A stretch of 64,000 bases of DNA from Kushneria sinocarnis. GTDB taxonomy: Bacteria > Pseudomonadota > Gammaproteobacteria > Pseudomonadales > Halomonadaceae. This document shows, one piece after another, positions 33,165 to 42,272 of this stretch. Position 1 is the first letter of the stretch. Each line of letters starts with the position of its first letter. The translations under genes and the position numbers were made by a program. Below the pieces are notes generated by a model. The model made no database searches, was not told the origin of the DNA, and worked only from the letters and a program-made list of their open reading frames with translations. The DNA is taken from assembly GCF_003633775.1 (NCBI RefSeq), contig NZ_RBIN01000002.1, positions 248,001 to 312,000 on the forward strand. Reading direction: 5' to 3'.

Positions 33165-34656
33165 GCACGTTTTCGGCATTCTCGATCTCGGCGGCAGCGA
33201 GATCGCGCTGGACGCCTCCCACCTGCTGGAAGTGACAGCGCTGCCGACCACGCTCACTCCCCGGCCACTGGCCCCGGCCTGGGCGCTTGGCAGCTTCACG
33301 CTGCGCGGCGCCCTGATTCCGACCATCGACCTGGGGCGGCTGCTCGGCCTCGACGACAGCGCTACCGCGCGACCGGCCGGTGATCATGTCGCCGTGGTCG
33401 GCTTTCGTGACGGCCGCTTCGGGCTGCGCATTGCCCACGTGCGCGATGTGGTCACCATCGCAGCGCACCAGCTGCAGACGCTGGGCGCCCGGCGTCATTC
33501 GCCGGATGCGCTGATCCCGGGCATGTTCATTCATCCCGACGAGCAGCGTCCGATTCATGTGCTGGACCTGGCCGCCCTGTTCGAGCTCGAGGGCATGCTG
33601 CTGAGTTTCGATGAGGCGGCCGTCAGCCACCCTTCGACCGATGAAGTCGCGGCTCTGGAAATGCCTCCGGATCGTCAGCGCGCACTGATCGTCGCGCATG
33701 GCGCCCTGCGCCTGGCGATCGACGCTGCCGTGGTCCGGGAGGTGGCCGAGTGCACGACCCTGGCGCCGCCGGTCACCCGGGCCCCCGGCTATCTGGGCAA
33801 CCATTGCCTGCGTCAGGAGACGATCCCGGTCTTCGATCCGCATGCGCTGCTCGGTCAGCGCGACCCCGCCCCGGCCCCGGCCCGCCTCGTGGTGCTGGAA
33901 GGCCCGCACGGTCGCATCGCGCTCGGCATCACTCATATCGAGCGCATGATCGACTACACCCTCGACATGTGCCGACCACTGGCCGCGGACGATACGGCCG
34001 TACACGCGGTACGCGGTCTGCTGAGCCCGCGGGAGCTGACGCCTGCGCTGCTGTTCGATCACAAGGTCCTGCTGGAGCAGCAGGCATTGAGCGGGCTGGC
34101 CGATATCCATGCCTCGCTCAACCGACAGGCCCGGGAGAATCGCGGCGAGCGCCCGTGGCAGCGCTTTGCGTTTCTCAGCTATGGGGCCGCCGGGCAGTAT
34201 GTGACGCCGCTCAATCAGGTCGATGCGGTACTGCCGATGCCCCGACGGGTGACCCTGCTCAACGGGGGCGGGCCCTTCACGGGGACCTTCCAACACCTTG
34301 AGCGCACCGTGTCGCTGGTGGATCTGCGTCAGCTACTCGGCCACGGTACCGAGCCTTCCCCCCGCCAGGTGCTGGTGGTGTCCAGCGGCGACAGTGCGGT
34401 CGGCTTCATGATCGATGAAGTGCGCCTGATCGACTATATCGACGCCCCCCGTGACAGCCTGGTGATCCGCTGGCGCGGGGATGCGCGCCCCGGGGCACCG
34501 GCCATCGAAAGCTCGAAACGCCTGGTGGCGCTGGGTGAAGGCCAGCGCCAGCGCATCCTGGCCGTGCTCTGTCTGGCCCACCTGGCCTCGCTGCTGAGCC
34601 ATCACGAGGCGCCGGCCTGCGACTCGCGCACCCTGACGGAAGCCGCCGGCAGCTGA
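33157..34656 (+). CDS. Protein with three CheW-like domains
   Basis: A 499-residue protein made of three SH3-like CheW domains (about residues 4-150, 165-315 and 330-485). Each contains a recognisable V..V....L..LP..(A/V) start, a central R(G)..(I/L)P..DL segment (for example TLRGALIPTIDLGRLLGL and the third HLERTVSLVDLRQLLGH) and a late VGFMIDEV-type strand. CheW domains bridge chemoreceptors and CheA; proteins with several tandem copies are uncommon and could cross-link receptor arrays. It has no kinase or receiver domain. The start codon overlaps the end of the PAS-PAS receptor gene (33157-33164), so translation is coupled. Confidence 0.88.
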   Translation: MSEHVFGILDLGGSEIALDASHLLEVTALPTTLTPRPLAPAWALGSFTLRGALIPTIDLGRLLGLDDSATARPAGDHVAVVGFRDGRFGLRIAHVRDVVTIAAHQLQTLGARRHSPDALIPGMFIHPDEQRPIHVLDLAALFELEGMLLSFDEAAVSHPSTDEVAALEMPPDRQRALIVAHGALRLAIDAAVVREVAECTTLAPPVTRAPGYLGNHCLRQETIPVFDPHALLGQRDPAPAPARLVVLEGPHGRIALGITHIERMIDYTLDMCRPLAADDTAVHAVRGLLSPRELTPALLFDHKVLLEQQALSGLADIHASLNRQARENRGERPWQRFAFLSYGAAGQYVTPLNQVDAVLPMPRRVTLLNGGGPFTGTFQHLERTVSLVDLRQLLGHGTEPSPRQVLVVSSGDSAVGFMIDEVRLIDYIDAPRDSLVIRWRGDARPGAPAIESSKRLVALGEGQRQRILAVLCLAHLASLLSHHEAPACDSRTLTEAAGS

Positions 34657-34672
34657 TCCGGGCGGCCCGTCG

Positions 34673-34698
34673 CGCCCTGCAGCAACGGCTGCAGGGCG
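34673..34698 (+). terminator. Hairpin after the triple-CheW gene (weak terminator)
   Basis: A perfect 10-base stem CGCCCTGCAG/CTGCAGGGCG (34673-34682 with 34689-34698) with a 6-base loop, 17 bases after the stop. No T-run follows, so its action as an intrinsic terminator is uncertain. Confidence 0.45.
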
Positions 34699-34810
34699 TG
34701 CCGCTGCCGGGAGGCCGGGTTGGCAAAAGCGCTGGCAGAGCGTGCCACTCTCTGGGATCATCGCGGCGCGCAGCCGGCACGCCCGTTCACCCGTATCAGG
34801 AAAGTCGCTC

Positions 34811-35758
34811 ATGATCCGCACCTTCATCCTCGAGCATCAGACCATTCAGGAACTGGCCGACGCCCCGCTGAGCGACCGCCTCGCCCGCGCCACCTGGATC
34901 GATGCGCATGAAGCGGATGAGAACGAGCGCGAGGCCCTCAATGCCTTTCTGGCCGATGAGCTGCCGGCCAGTACCGATGTCGAGGAGATCGAGTCCTCGG
35001 CGCGCTACTTCGCCGATGCCGACGGGGTGCATGTGCACTCGCTGTTCCTCTCGCGCAGCGAAGGCAAGCACAGCAACGCCACGGTGGCCTTCATCCTGCA
35101 GAGCCAGCGGCTGATCACCCTGCGCGAGGATGATCTGGCCGATTTCCGCCTGCTGCGCCTGCGCGCCCGTCACGGCCAGATCGAGGTCGATTCGCCGCCG
35201 GCGCTGATGGTGACCGTCTTCGAACAGAAGGCGGAAAACCTCGCCGACAGCGTCGAGGACATGCATCGTGATCTCGAGCAGGTCAGCCAGCTGGTGCTGG
35301 AGGAGGAAGACGCCGATCTCGAGGATGCCATCGACCGGCTGGCCAAGGTCGAGGACAGCGTCGGCAAGATCCGGCTCTGCCTGATGGATACCCAGCGCTC
35401 GCTGCACTTCCTGCTGCGCCATCTGCGCCGCCATCCGGAGCTGCAGGAGCAGGCCCGCGAAGTGCTGCAGGATGTGGATGCGCTGATGTCGCACACCACC
35501 TTCCTGTCGGACAAGGTGAACTTCCTGATGGATACCACCCAGGGGTTCATCAATATTCAGCAGAACCAGATCATCAAGATCTTCTCCATCGCCTCGGTGG
35601 TCTTCCTGCCGCCCACCATGATCGCCAGCATCTACGGCATGAACTTCGATGTGATGCCCGAACTGCACTGGCCGCTGGGCTATCCGCTGGCGATCGGCGT
35701 GATGTTCCTGTCCGGACTCTCGCCCTATCTCTACTTCAAGCACCGCGGCTGGCTGTAG
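34811..35758 (+). CDS. CorA/ZntB family divalent-cation transporter
   Basis: A 315-residue inner-membrane pentamer-forming channel or carrier for Mg2+/Co2+ (CorA) or Zn2+ (ZntB). A large cytoplasmic funnel domain with long charged helices (residues 1 to about 245) is followed by two C-terminal transmembrane helices. The pore-loop signature YGMNF (GMN at 276-278) lies between them. The C-terminus ends YLYFKHRGWL with the basic residues typical of the family. The N-terminal sequence differs from E. coli CorA, so the ion is uncertain. The ATG at 34811 is the first start giving a normal N-terminus. Confidence 0.92.
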   Translation: MIRTFILEHQTIQELADAPLSDRLARATWIDAHEADENEREALNAFLADELPASTDVEEIESSARYFADADGVHVHSLFLSRSEGKHSNATVAFILQSQRLITLREDDLADFRLLRLRARHGQIEVDSPPALMVTVFEQKAENLADSVEDMHRDLEQVSQLVLEEEDADLEDAIDRLAKVEDSVGKIRLCLMDTQRSLHFLLRHLRRHPELQEQAREVLQDVDALMSHTTFLSDKVNFLMDTTQGFINIQQNQIIKIFSIASVVFLPPTMIASIYGMNFDVMPELHWPLGYPLAIGVMFLSGLSPYLYFKHRGWL

Positions 35759-35836
35759 CTCCGGCCACGGCGGTGACGCGGCGACCGGGGCCGTGCCAGG
35801 ATAGCCGTTCAAGGGTATTACCGAGCCGAGGCCCCG

Positions 35837-36757
35837 ATGCAGATCCTGATTCACGCCCCCGACGCCGAGCAGTGGCGCCAACATCTTGCCCGCCACCTGC
35901 CCCGCGCCAGCCTCCTGACCACCGAGCAGGAGGGCGAACAGCCGGCGGATTACCTGGTGGTCTGGCAGCCGCCGCGCTCGCTGTTCGAGGCCCAGGACGA
36001 ACGCCTGCGGGCCATTCTCAATACCGGTGCCGGGGTCGATGCGCTGCTTGCCAACCCCGCCCTGCCCCGCGGTATCCCGCTCGTGCGGCTGCAAGATGCC
36101 GGCATGGGCGAGTCCATGAGCGACTATCTGCTCTACGGCCTGCTGCACTTTCACCGCGGCATGGATCACTACCACCGCCAGCAGCACGAGCAGCGCTGGC
36201 AGGAGCATCCGCTGGAAGAGAAGGCGCAGTGGCCGGTCGGCATCGTGGGCCTGGGCACGCTGGGCCGGGTCGCCGCGCGCCGGGTCGCCGCGCTGGGGTA
36301 TCCGGTGCAGGGCTGGAGCCGCTCACCGAAAACGCTCGACGGGATGACCTGTCATCACGGCGAGGCGGGGCTGAACCGGTTGCTGGCAGAGTCGCGGGTG
36401 ATCTTCAGCCTGCTGCCGGACACGCCGGAAACCCGGGGCCTGCTCGATCACGAGCGGCTCGGCCGCCTGCCCGAAGGGGCGGTCGTGATCAACGCCGGGC
36501 GTGGCAGCAGCCTGGTACTGGACGACCTGCAGGCCCTGCTGGAGAGCGGTCACCTGCGTGGCGCCCTGCTCGACGTCTTTCCGGAGGAACCGCTGCCGGC
36601 CGGTCATCCGCTCTGGCAGCAGCCGCGTGCACTGATCACCCCCCACATCGCGGCCCCCACCCCGATTGCGACCGCCGCACGACAGATCGCTGACAATATC
36701 GCCGCGCTGGAACGCGGCGATACGGTCGAGACGGTGGACCCCGAACGGGGCTACTGA
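35837..36757 (+). CDS. ghrA: Glyoxylate/hydroxypyruvate reductase A
   Basis: NAD(P)H-dependent D-2-hydroxyacid dehydrogenase of 306 residues that reduces glyoxylate and hydroxypyruvate. Rossmann motif GIVGLGTLGRVAARRVAALGY (about residues 134-154), catalytic Arg in INAGRGSSL, Glu in DVFPEEPLP and His in ITPHIAAPT. Both the short overall length and the N-terminal ILIHAP...WQPP pattern match GhrA instead of SerA or GhrB. Monocistronic as far as can be seen. Confidence 0.92.
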   Translation: MQILIHAPDAEQWRQHLARHLPRASLLTTEQEGEQPADYLVVWQPPRSLFEAQDERLRAILNTGAGVDALLANPALPRGIPLVRLQDAGMGESMSDYLLYGLLHFHRGMDHYHRQQHEQRWQEHPLEEKAQWPVGIVGLGTLGRVAARRVAALGYPVQGWSRSPKTLDGMTCHHGEAGLNRLLAESRVIFSLLPDTPETRGLLDHERLGRLPEGAVVINAGRGSSLVLDDLQALLESGHLRGALLDVFPEEPLPAGHPLWQQPRALITPHIAAPTPIATAARQIADNIAALERGDTVETVDPERGY

Positions 36758-36776
36758 GCCGGCTGCACCGGCGACG

Positions 36777-37334
36777 TCACAGCACGGCCATGAACTGCTT
36801 CAGCCAAGCCGGATGCGCCGTCCAGACCGGCGCCGTCACCAGCCGGCCGCAGGTCACGGCCTCTTCCAGACCGATCTCGGCGTACTCGCCGCCGGCGAAG
36901 CGCACATCCGGGGCACAGGCCGGATAGGCGGAAACACGCCGCCCCTCGAGCGAGACGGCCGAGGCCAGGATCTGGGCGCCGTGACAGAGCACGGCCATCG
37001 GCTTGTCGGCCTCGAAGAAGGCCCGCGTGATGGCCAGCACCCGGTCATCGAGACGCAGATACTCCGGTGCCCGGCCACCCGGGATCACCAGCGCGTCGAA
37101 GTTGCCGGGCTCGACGCTGTCAAAGTCGGCGTTGAGCCGGAACCGGTGGCCGGGTTTCTCGGTATAGGTCTGCTCCGCACCGAAGTCGTGAATGGCGGTC
37201 TGCACGGTATCACCGGCCTGCTTGTCCGGGCAGACGGCGGTCACTTCGTGGCCGACGGCCTGGAGGGCCTGAAACGGCACCATGACCTCATAGTCTTCGA
37301 CATAATCACCGACAAGCATCAGGATGCGCGACAT
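36777..37334 (-). CDS. DJ-1/PfpI family protein
   Basis: A 185-residue class I glutamine-amidotransferase-like protein. The nucleophile elbow is [13 protein letters not shown] (Cys about 105), and the start [24 protein letters not shown] and [12 protein letters not shown] are typical. Relatives include general-stress proteins, proteases and glyoxalase III or protein deglycases; which activity applies here cannot be told. The start at 37334 is the family start; the additional open frame upstream is not conserved. Convergent with ghrA, 19 bases apart. Confidence 0.9.
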   Translation of the reverse strand: MSRILMLVGDYVEDYEVMVPFQALQAVGHEVTAVCPDKQAGDTVQTAIHDFGAEQTYTEKPGHRFRLNADFDSVEPGNFDALVIPGGRAPEYLRLDDRVLAITRAFFEADKPMAVLCHGAQILASAVSLEGRRVSAYPACAPDVRFAGGEYAEIGLEEAVTCGRLVTAPVWTAHPAWLKQFMAVL

Positions 37335-37524
37335 GGCGTTCTCCTCGGAAACGGCTGATTCGGATCGGGTAATAGACGGCGTGCGGATCGCCCCGCCTGC
37401 CTCAAGCGTAGCAGGCGCTGCGGCCCGCCGGGCCGAGACGGAGCCGGGCACCCGCTGACGTTTCGAAGCGGCTGGCGGGTACGCTATATTGGCCCGCCCC
37501 CTTTGCCACCGGAGCCCCGCCGAA

Positions 37525-38448
37525 GTGCTGATCGGTCTGCTGCTGCTGTTACTGCCTCTGGTACTGGGCTATCTGGTGGTATTCAATGACGAGCGCTGGC
37601 GCAGCCTGGTGTCACGCAGCGTCAACGCCACCATCCATTTCATCCTGCTGCTGATGGGCCTCTCGCTGGCGGGTCTGGACAATCTGGCCGGCCAGTTCTC
37701 GCGCATGGGCGGCCAGGCCCTGGTGCTGTTCCTGCTGACCGCCACCCTCAATCTGGCGACACTGGCCGTGCTCGATCACTGGCGCCACCGCCAGCGTCCG
37801 CCAGCCAGCGGTGGCATGCCCGGCGCCGGCGCGCTGGGCGCCTCACTGCTGGATGGCGCCCGCCTCATCGGCGTGGTCGCCCTGGGCCTCACGCTGGGGC
37901 TGCTCCTGCCCGCCCTGTCACAGCATGCCGAGCGTGCCACCGAGCTGGCGCTCTACGTGCTGCTGGCACTGATCGGCATGCAACTGCGCAATGCCGGGGT
38001 GGCCCTGCGCCAGATCCTGCTCAATCGCTTCGGTCTGGCGGTCGCCCTGACGCTGGCGGGCAGCTCGCTGCTGGCCGGGCTGATCGCGGCCCCGCTGCTG
38101 GACTGGCCCTGGTCACAGGGCATCGCCATGAGTGCCGGCTTCGGCTGGTACTCGCTCTCGGCCGTGGTGATCGGCGATCAGCTGGGGCCGGCGCTGGGCG
38201 GCATTGCGCTGTTCAACGATCTCGGCCGCGAACTGCTCGCCATGCTGCTGATCCCCCTGCTGCTCCGCCGGCGCCCGGCAATGGGAGTGGGGTATGCCGG
38301 CGCTACCGCGATGGATGTCACGCTGCCGATGATCCAGCGCGCCGGCGGCCTGGAAAGCGTGCCACTGGCGCTGGTCAGCGGCTTTCTGCTGTCGCTGGCG
38401 GCGCCACCCATCATGCTGATCGTGCTGGCCATGGGCCAGGGGGCCTGA
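37525..38448 (+). CDS. lysO: Lysine exporter LysO family protein
   Basis: A 307-residue inner-membrane protein with about eight hydrophobic helices. The N-terminal half corresponds to the LysO core ([22 protein letters not shown]). The C-terminal half carries [52 protein letters not shown] and the PPI(M) segment. These are the signatures of E. coli LysO (YbjE), an exporter of L-lysine and its toxic analogues. I use the GTG at 37525 after GGAG; the frame is open to a TTG at 37489. Confidence 0.88.
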   Translation: MLIGLLLLLLPLVLGYLVVFNDERWRSLVSRSVNATIHFILLLMGLSLAGLDNLAGQFSRMGGQALVLFLLTATLNLATLAVLDHWRHRQRPPASGGMPGAGALGASLLDGARLIGVVALGLTLGLLLPALSQHAERATELALYVLLALIGMQLRNAGVALRQILLNRFGLAVALTLAGSSLLAGLIAAPLLDWPWSQGIAMSAGFGWYSLSAVVIGDQLGPALGGIALFNDLGRELLAMLLIPLLLRRRPAMGVGYAGATAMDVTLPMIQRAGGLESVPLALVSGFLLSLAAPPIMLIVLAMGQGA

Positions 38449-38620
38449 TCCGCACCATCCGAATCACGCCCCGTCACCGAGCCGGCGCCGGACCGGGGCA
38501 CAGCGGGCGTGCCCCTCTGCCGGGCAACCTGTCATACTCATGACCATGACGTGTCCATCGCATTCCGGCTTATCATGTCAGCAGGGCACTGTCGCTGTAA
38601 CACGAATGACGAGGTCAGGG

Positions 38621-39394
38621 ATGTCGCCAACTGCCATCGATCGTACCCCTCATATCGCCGAAATGCTGATCCGGGACATCCTGGCCGGGCACTATCAGCC
38701 CGGCGACTTCATCCCCCGGGAACTGGACCTGTGCCAGCGCTTCGAGCTGAGTCGCAATGTCGTGCGGCGCCAGCTGTCGATGCTGGTCGATGGCGGCATC
38801 ATCGAGCGCATTGCCGGACACGGCTCCCGGGTGCTGAACTGGCAATCCTGGAACATCCTGGACCCGATGGTGACCGACTGGATTGCCCGCTTCGCCGCAC
38901 CCAACCAGGCCATCCTGCAGGAGATTCTTTCCTTTCGCCTCTCCGTGGAGCCCTTTGTTGCCATGACCGCCGCGCAGCAGGCCACGGCACACGACCTGGT
39001 CGCCATCGAGGAGGCCTGGAATGCCCTCTCCGGGGATTTCCACGCCCTGTCCGATGACACCCCGCGACACCTGCCCAGTGATCATGACGTGGCCTTTCAT
39101 GTCGCCATCTACCGCGCCACCCACAATGTGGTGTGGTCCCGGCTCTCTCATGTACTGCGCCCCTCGATTCAGCTGGTGGTGGTGGAGTCCAACACCAGTA
39201 CCCGCAACCCGGGAGAGAGTCTGGAGAGTCACCGCCGGCTGATGGACAGCATTCGCATGCGCCAGCCCCATCAGGCGTTCGAAGCCGCCCGGGAGGTGTT
39301 GCACGGCACAGCCATGGCGCTGGGGCTGGATGATGCCCAGACCCCGGTTCCCCATGACATGGCCCGGGCGTGGATGATGTCGACTTCCGGCTGA
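38621..39394 (+). CDS. FadR-type GntR regulator (FCD domain), probable regulator of the sugar cluster
   Basis: A 257-residue one-component regulator. Winged helix about residues 8-75 (HIAEMLIRDILAGHYQPGDFIPRELDLCQRF, ELSRNVVRRQLSMLVDGGIIERI). The FCD effector domain has the metal/ligand residues HDVAFHVAIYRATHN and SHRRLMDSI. Overall it resembles D-galactonate-type (DgoR) and other sugar-acid responsive regulators, fitting the sugar genes downstream. Elements with the FadR-family core GT-N3-AC lie ahead of galM (39645-39666) and ahead of the MFS porter (48452-48482). The ATG at 38621 follows GAGGTCAGGG; the frame is open for 27 codons further upstream. Confidence 0.88.
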   Translation: MSPTAIDRTPHIAEMLIRDILAGHYQPGDFIPRELDLCQRFELSRNVVRRQLSMLVDGGIIERIAGHGSRVLNWQSWNILDPMVTDWIARFAAPNQAILQEILSFRLSVEPFVAMTAAQQATAHDLVAIEEAWNALSGDFHALSDDTPRHLPSDHDVAFHVAIYRATHNVVWSRLSHVLRPSIQLVVVESNTSTRNPGESLESHRRLMDSIRMRQPHQAFEAAREVLHGTAMALGLDDAQTPVPHDMARAWMMSTSG

Positions 39395-39914
39395 TCGACA
39401 GTCAGCCGTACCGATGCCTCGAGTGACGATACCTCGAAAGCCAGCGCTACCCATCTGCCACGGCCCTTCCGGCCGGCCATGACGATATCGACCTTGGTTG
39501 CTGTGACCAAAGTTGACCCGTACGTTCCCTGCCCTTCCGGCTGCCCCTTTCATCTCTTCAACGCCATGTTTTTCCGGTAGTTATGGAAAGCCGGCAAAGA
39601 ACGGCAATGCCGCTTTGGCCACCCGTCAAACGACATGTAAGACATGGTTCAACTAATGTTCAATAAACCGTTGCTCGCGGTTAAGTCATAAATGATTGCA
39701 CCAGGGCGCACCGGTCAGGGCTCGACCGAGAGTCAGCGGGATGATCAAGGCTTGCTCGCTGCCACGCCCATGGTGACGGCACCTGCTCGGCGAAATCGCC
39801 TCGACAATGAAGGCTTCGGCAATTGCTGAAAGCGTCTCGCGGGCCGACAAGAGGGCGGATGGTCATACGGTAATTTCGTGAAGCAATCCGACTACCTGAA
39901 AGGAGCGGAGGTTC
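39395..39914. other. Long regulatory region upstream of galM
   Basis: About 520 bases without a credible gene. The middle (about 39580-39700) is clearly more AT-rich than its surroundings, as expected of a promoter zone, and contains the tandem GntR-like sites at 39645-39666. Short open frames here have no recognisable similarity. Confidence 0.5.
39645..39666. promoter_or_regulatory. Tandem FadR/GntR-type operator candidates
   Basis: Two 11-base units, TGGTTCAACTA and ATGTTCAATAA, abut exactly, one helical turn apart. The first fits the FadR-subfamily pattern T-N-G-T-N3-A-C-N-A perfectly. They lie in the galM upstream region, 250 bases after the GntR gene. Confidence 0.5.
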
Positions 39915-41117
39915 ATGTACAGATCGCTGATTTGCCTTTCCCTGACCGGGCTTCTGGCCGTTGCAAGCGGCGCTATTGCAGCAGAACCCACCTCCAGCAA
40001 TCAGGGCTCCTCCATGCAAAAGGGCACACCGGGTAGCAGTGACATCCGGATCACGGAATTCGGCAAGCTGCCCGATGGCACCGCCATCAAGCGTTATCAG
40101 TTGTCCAATGCCAACGGCATGGAAGTCGCCATTCTGACCTATGGCGGCATCGTGCAATCCATCCGGGTACCGGACAGGAACGGCAACTTCGATGACATTG
40201 CCCTGGGCTACGCTACGCTGCAGGGCTATCTCGATGATCAACGCAATGATCACACCTATTTCGGCGCGCTGATCGGCCGCTATGCCAACCGCCTGGCCGG
40301 TGGCCGTTTCTCGCTTGATGGCAGTCAGTATCAGGTGCCTGCCAACAATGGTCCCAACTCCCTGCATGGCGGCCCCGAGGGACTCGATACCCATGTCTGG
40401 AAGGCGCACACCATCGAGGGGAACGGGTGGCAGGGGGTCGAGCTCAGCACGCTATCGCCTGATGGCGAGATGGGCTTTCCCGGCGATCTGGCCGTCACCG
40501 TACGCTATACGCTCAACAACGATAACGAACTGCGCATTCACTACACCGCCATCAGCAATGCGCTTACGGTCATCAACCTGACCAATCACACCTACTTCAA
40601 TCTGTCGGGCGCGGGTAACGGCACGGTGCTCGATCAAGTGGCGATGCTCAACGCCTCCCACTATACCCCGATGAACGAGCAGCTGATTCCGACCGGCGAG
40701 ATCGCGACCGTGGCGGATACCCCCATGGATTTCCGTCGGCCCACGGCCATCGGAGAACACATCCACGCCGATCATCAGCAGCTGAAGTATGCCGAACCCG
40801 AACAGGGCGGTTACGACCTCAACTGGATACTCGATAACCCCGGCAAGCCGCGGGCACTCGATGCCCGGGTCATCGACCCCGAGTCGGGACGCCAGGTCGA
40901 GATGTATACCACCGAACCGGGCGTACAGTTCTATACCGGCAACTTCATCAATGGCATCCAGGGCAAGCAAGGCAAGACCTATCAGCACTGGGGCGGCTTT
41001 ACCCTGGAAGCGCAGCACTTCCCCGATTCCCCCAATCAGCCGGAATTCCCGTCTACCCGACTGGCACCGGGCGAACCCTATAGCCAGACCACCATCTACA
41101 AGTTCCTGCCGCTGTAA
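39915..41117 (+). CDS. galM: Aldose 1-epimerase (exported mutarotase)
   Basis: A 400-residue beta-sandwich enzyme equilibrating alpha and beta anomers of aldoses such as galactose, arabinose or glucose. A Sec signal (residues 1-22, LICLSLTGLLAVASGAIAAE) predicts a periplasmic enzyme, unlike cytoplasmic E. coli GalM. Family motifs: LTYGGIVQSIRVPD, GRYANRLAGGRF, NGPNSLHGGPEG (His), LTNHTYFNLSG (catalytic His), and FTLEAQHFPDSPNQPEFP (catalytic Glu in TLEAQ). The ribosome binding site GGAGCGGAGG is strong. It precedes the sugar ABC transporter by 45 bases, so periplasmic mutarotation would feed the binding protein. Confidence 0.95.
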   Translation: MYRSLICLSLTGLLAVASGAIAAEPTSSNQGSSMQKGTPGSSDIRITEFGKLPDGTAIKRYQLSNANGMEVAILTYGGIVQSIRVPDRNGNFDDIALGYATLQGYLDDQRNDHTYFGALIGRYANRLAGGRFSLDGSQYQVPANNGPNSLHGGPEGLDTHVWKAHTIEGNGWQGVELSTLSPDGEMGFPGDLAVTVRYTLNNDNELRIHYTAISNALTVINLTNHTYFNLSGAGNGTVLDQVAMLNASHYTPMNEQLIPTGEIATVADTPMDFRRPTAIGEHIHADHQQLKYAEPEQGGYDLNWILDNPGKPRALDARVIDPESGRQVEMYTTEPGVQFYTGNFINGIQGKQGKTYQHWGGFTLEAQHFPDSPNQPEFPSTRLAPGEPYSQTTIYKFLPL

Positions 41118-41162
41118 CACACGCAATAACACTCAAAAGCGTTATCTCAGGGGAGCAGCATC

Positions 41163-42269
41163 ATGACAGAGCAGCATTCAGCACCGGACGAAGAAGCCCT
41201 TGCGGAAGTCGAGCCGCCGCGACGTGCCCTGCTCAGGCGCGCGCTCGGCACCGGCGCACTGGCCTCGCTGGGAGCCCTCGGGCTGGGCATGACGGGTCTG
41301 ACCCGGGCCGCCGAGGGGGGTGGCGCCGGCAACTTCCCCGAGCATCCGAACTGGAAGTTCGTTTTCATCAATCACGTCACCACCAATCCGTTCTTCACCG
41401 CCACCCAGTACGGTATCGAGGATGCCTGCGCGCTGCTGGGCTGCAGCTATCAGTGGACCGGCTCCCAGAAATCGATCGCCAGTGAAATGGTCAACTCGAT
41501 CAACGCCGCCATCGCCGGCGGTGCCGATGGGCTGGCCATCGCCCTGGTCGACCCCAACGCCTTCAACAACCCGGTTGACCGCGCCCTGCAGGCCGGCATT
41601 CCGGTGGTTTCCTACAACGCCGATGTCGATAATCACCGCCTGGCCTATGTCGGTCAGGACCTGTTTCTGGCCGGCAAGGCGCTGGGGGCGCGGATTGCCT
41701 CCATGGTCGACGAAGGCGAAGTGGCCGGTTTCATCGCCACCCCCGGTCAGCTCAACATCCAGCCCCGGCTCGATGGCGCGAAGGAAGCGATCCGGGAGTC
41801 CGGCAAGAACATTCAGCTGCGCGAGGTCGCCACTGGCCCCACCATCAACGAAGAGGTGTCGCGGGTGGAGTCCTGGTATCTGGGACACAGGGATGCCCGG
41901 GCGATGTTTGCCGTCGATGCCGGCAGCACCATGGCGGTGGGCCGGCTGATGCAGAAGTACAACCTGCACGAGGAGGGAGTCAGGGCCGGCGGCCTCGACA
42001 TGCTGCCGGGCACCCTGGATGCCATCAACGCCGGGGCGATGGATTTCACCATCGACCAGCAGCCCTATCTGCAGGGCTTCTACACCGTGCTCGAGCTCTT
42101 CCTGTACAAGATGTCGGGCGGGCTGACCGGGCCGGCCAACATCAATACAGGACTGAAGTTCGTGACCCGGGAAACGGTCCAGCCCTATCTCGAGACGAAG
42201 ACCCGCTACGAGGGCAACAGCAGACAGCCCCAGCGGGTCGAGCGCTCCGGCCCCATCACGGTTGAATGA
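41163..42269 (+). CDS. Sugar ABC transporter substrate-binding protein
   Basis: A 368-residue periplasmic-binding-protein-like type 1 receptor of the ribose/galactose/fructose class (RbsB-like). The N-terminus has a twin-arginine-like stretch (PPRRALLRRALGTGALASLGALGLG), suggesting Tat or Sec export, with a cut near TRAAEG. The mature part has the hallmark QKSIASEMVNSINAAIAGGADGLAIALVDP and the later TINEEVSRVESWYLGH and DQQPYLQGFYTVLELFLYK. First gene of a receptor-permease-ATPase trio. The ligand is unknown; galactose, arabinose or fucose would fit the adjoining genes. Confidence 0.9.
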   Translation: MTEQHSAPDEEALAEVEPPRRALLRRALGTGALASLGALGLGMTGLTRAAEGGGAGNFPEHPNWKFVFINHVTTNPFFTATQYGIEDACALLGCSYQWTGSQKSIASEMVNSINAAIAGGADGLAIALVDPNAFNNPVDRALQAGIPVVSYNADVDNHRLAYVGQDLFLAGKALGARIASMVDEGEVAGFIATPGQLNIQPRLDGAKEAIRESGKNIQLREVATGPTINEEVSRVESWYLGHRDARAMFAVDAGSTMAVGRLMQKYNLHEEGVRAGGLDMLPGTLDAINAGAMDFTIDQQPYLQGFYTVLELFLYKMSGGLTGPANINTGLKFVTRETVQPYLETKTRYEGNSRQPQRVERSGPITVE

Positions 42270-42272
42270 CGC

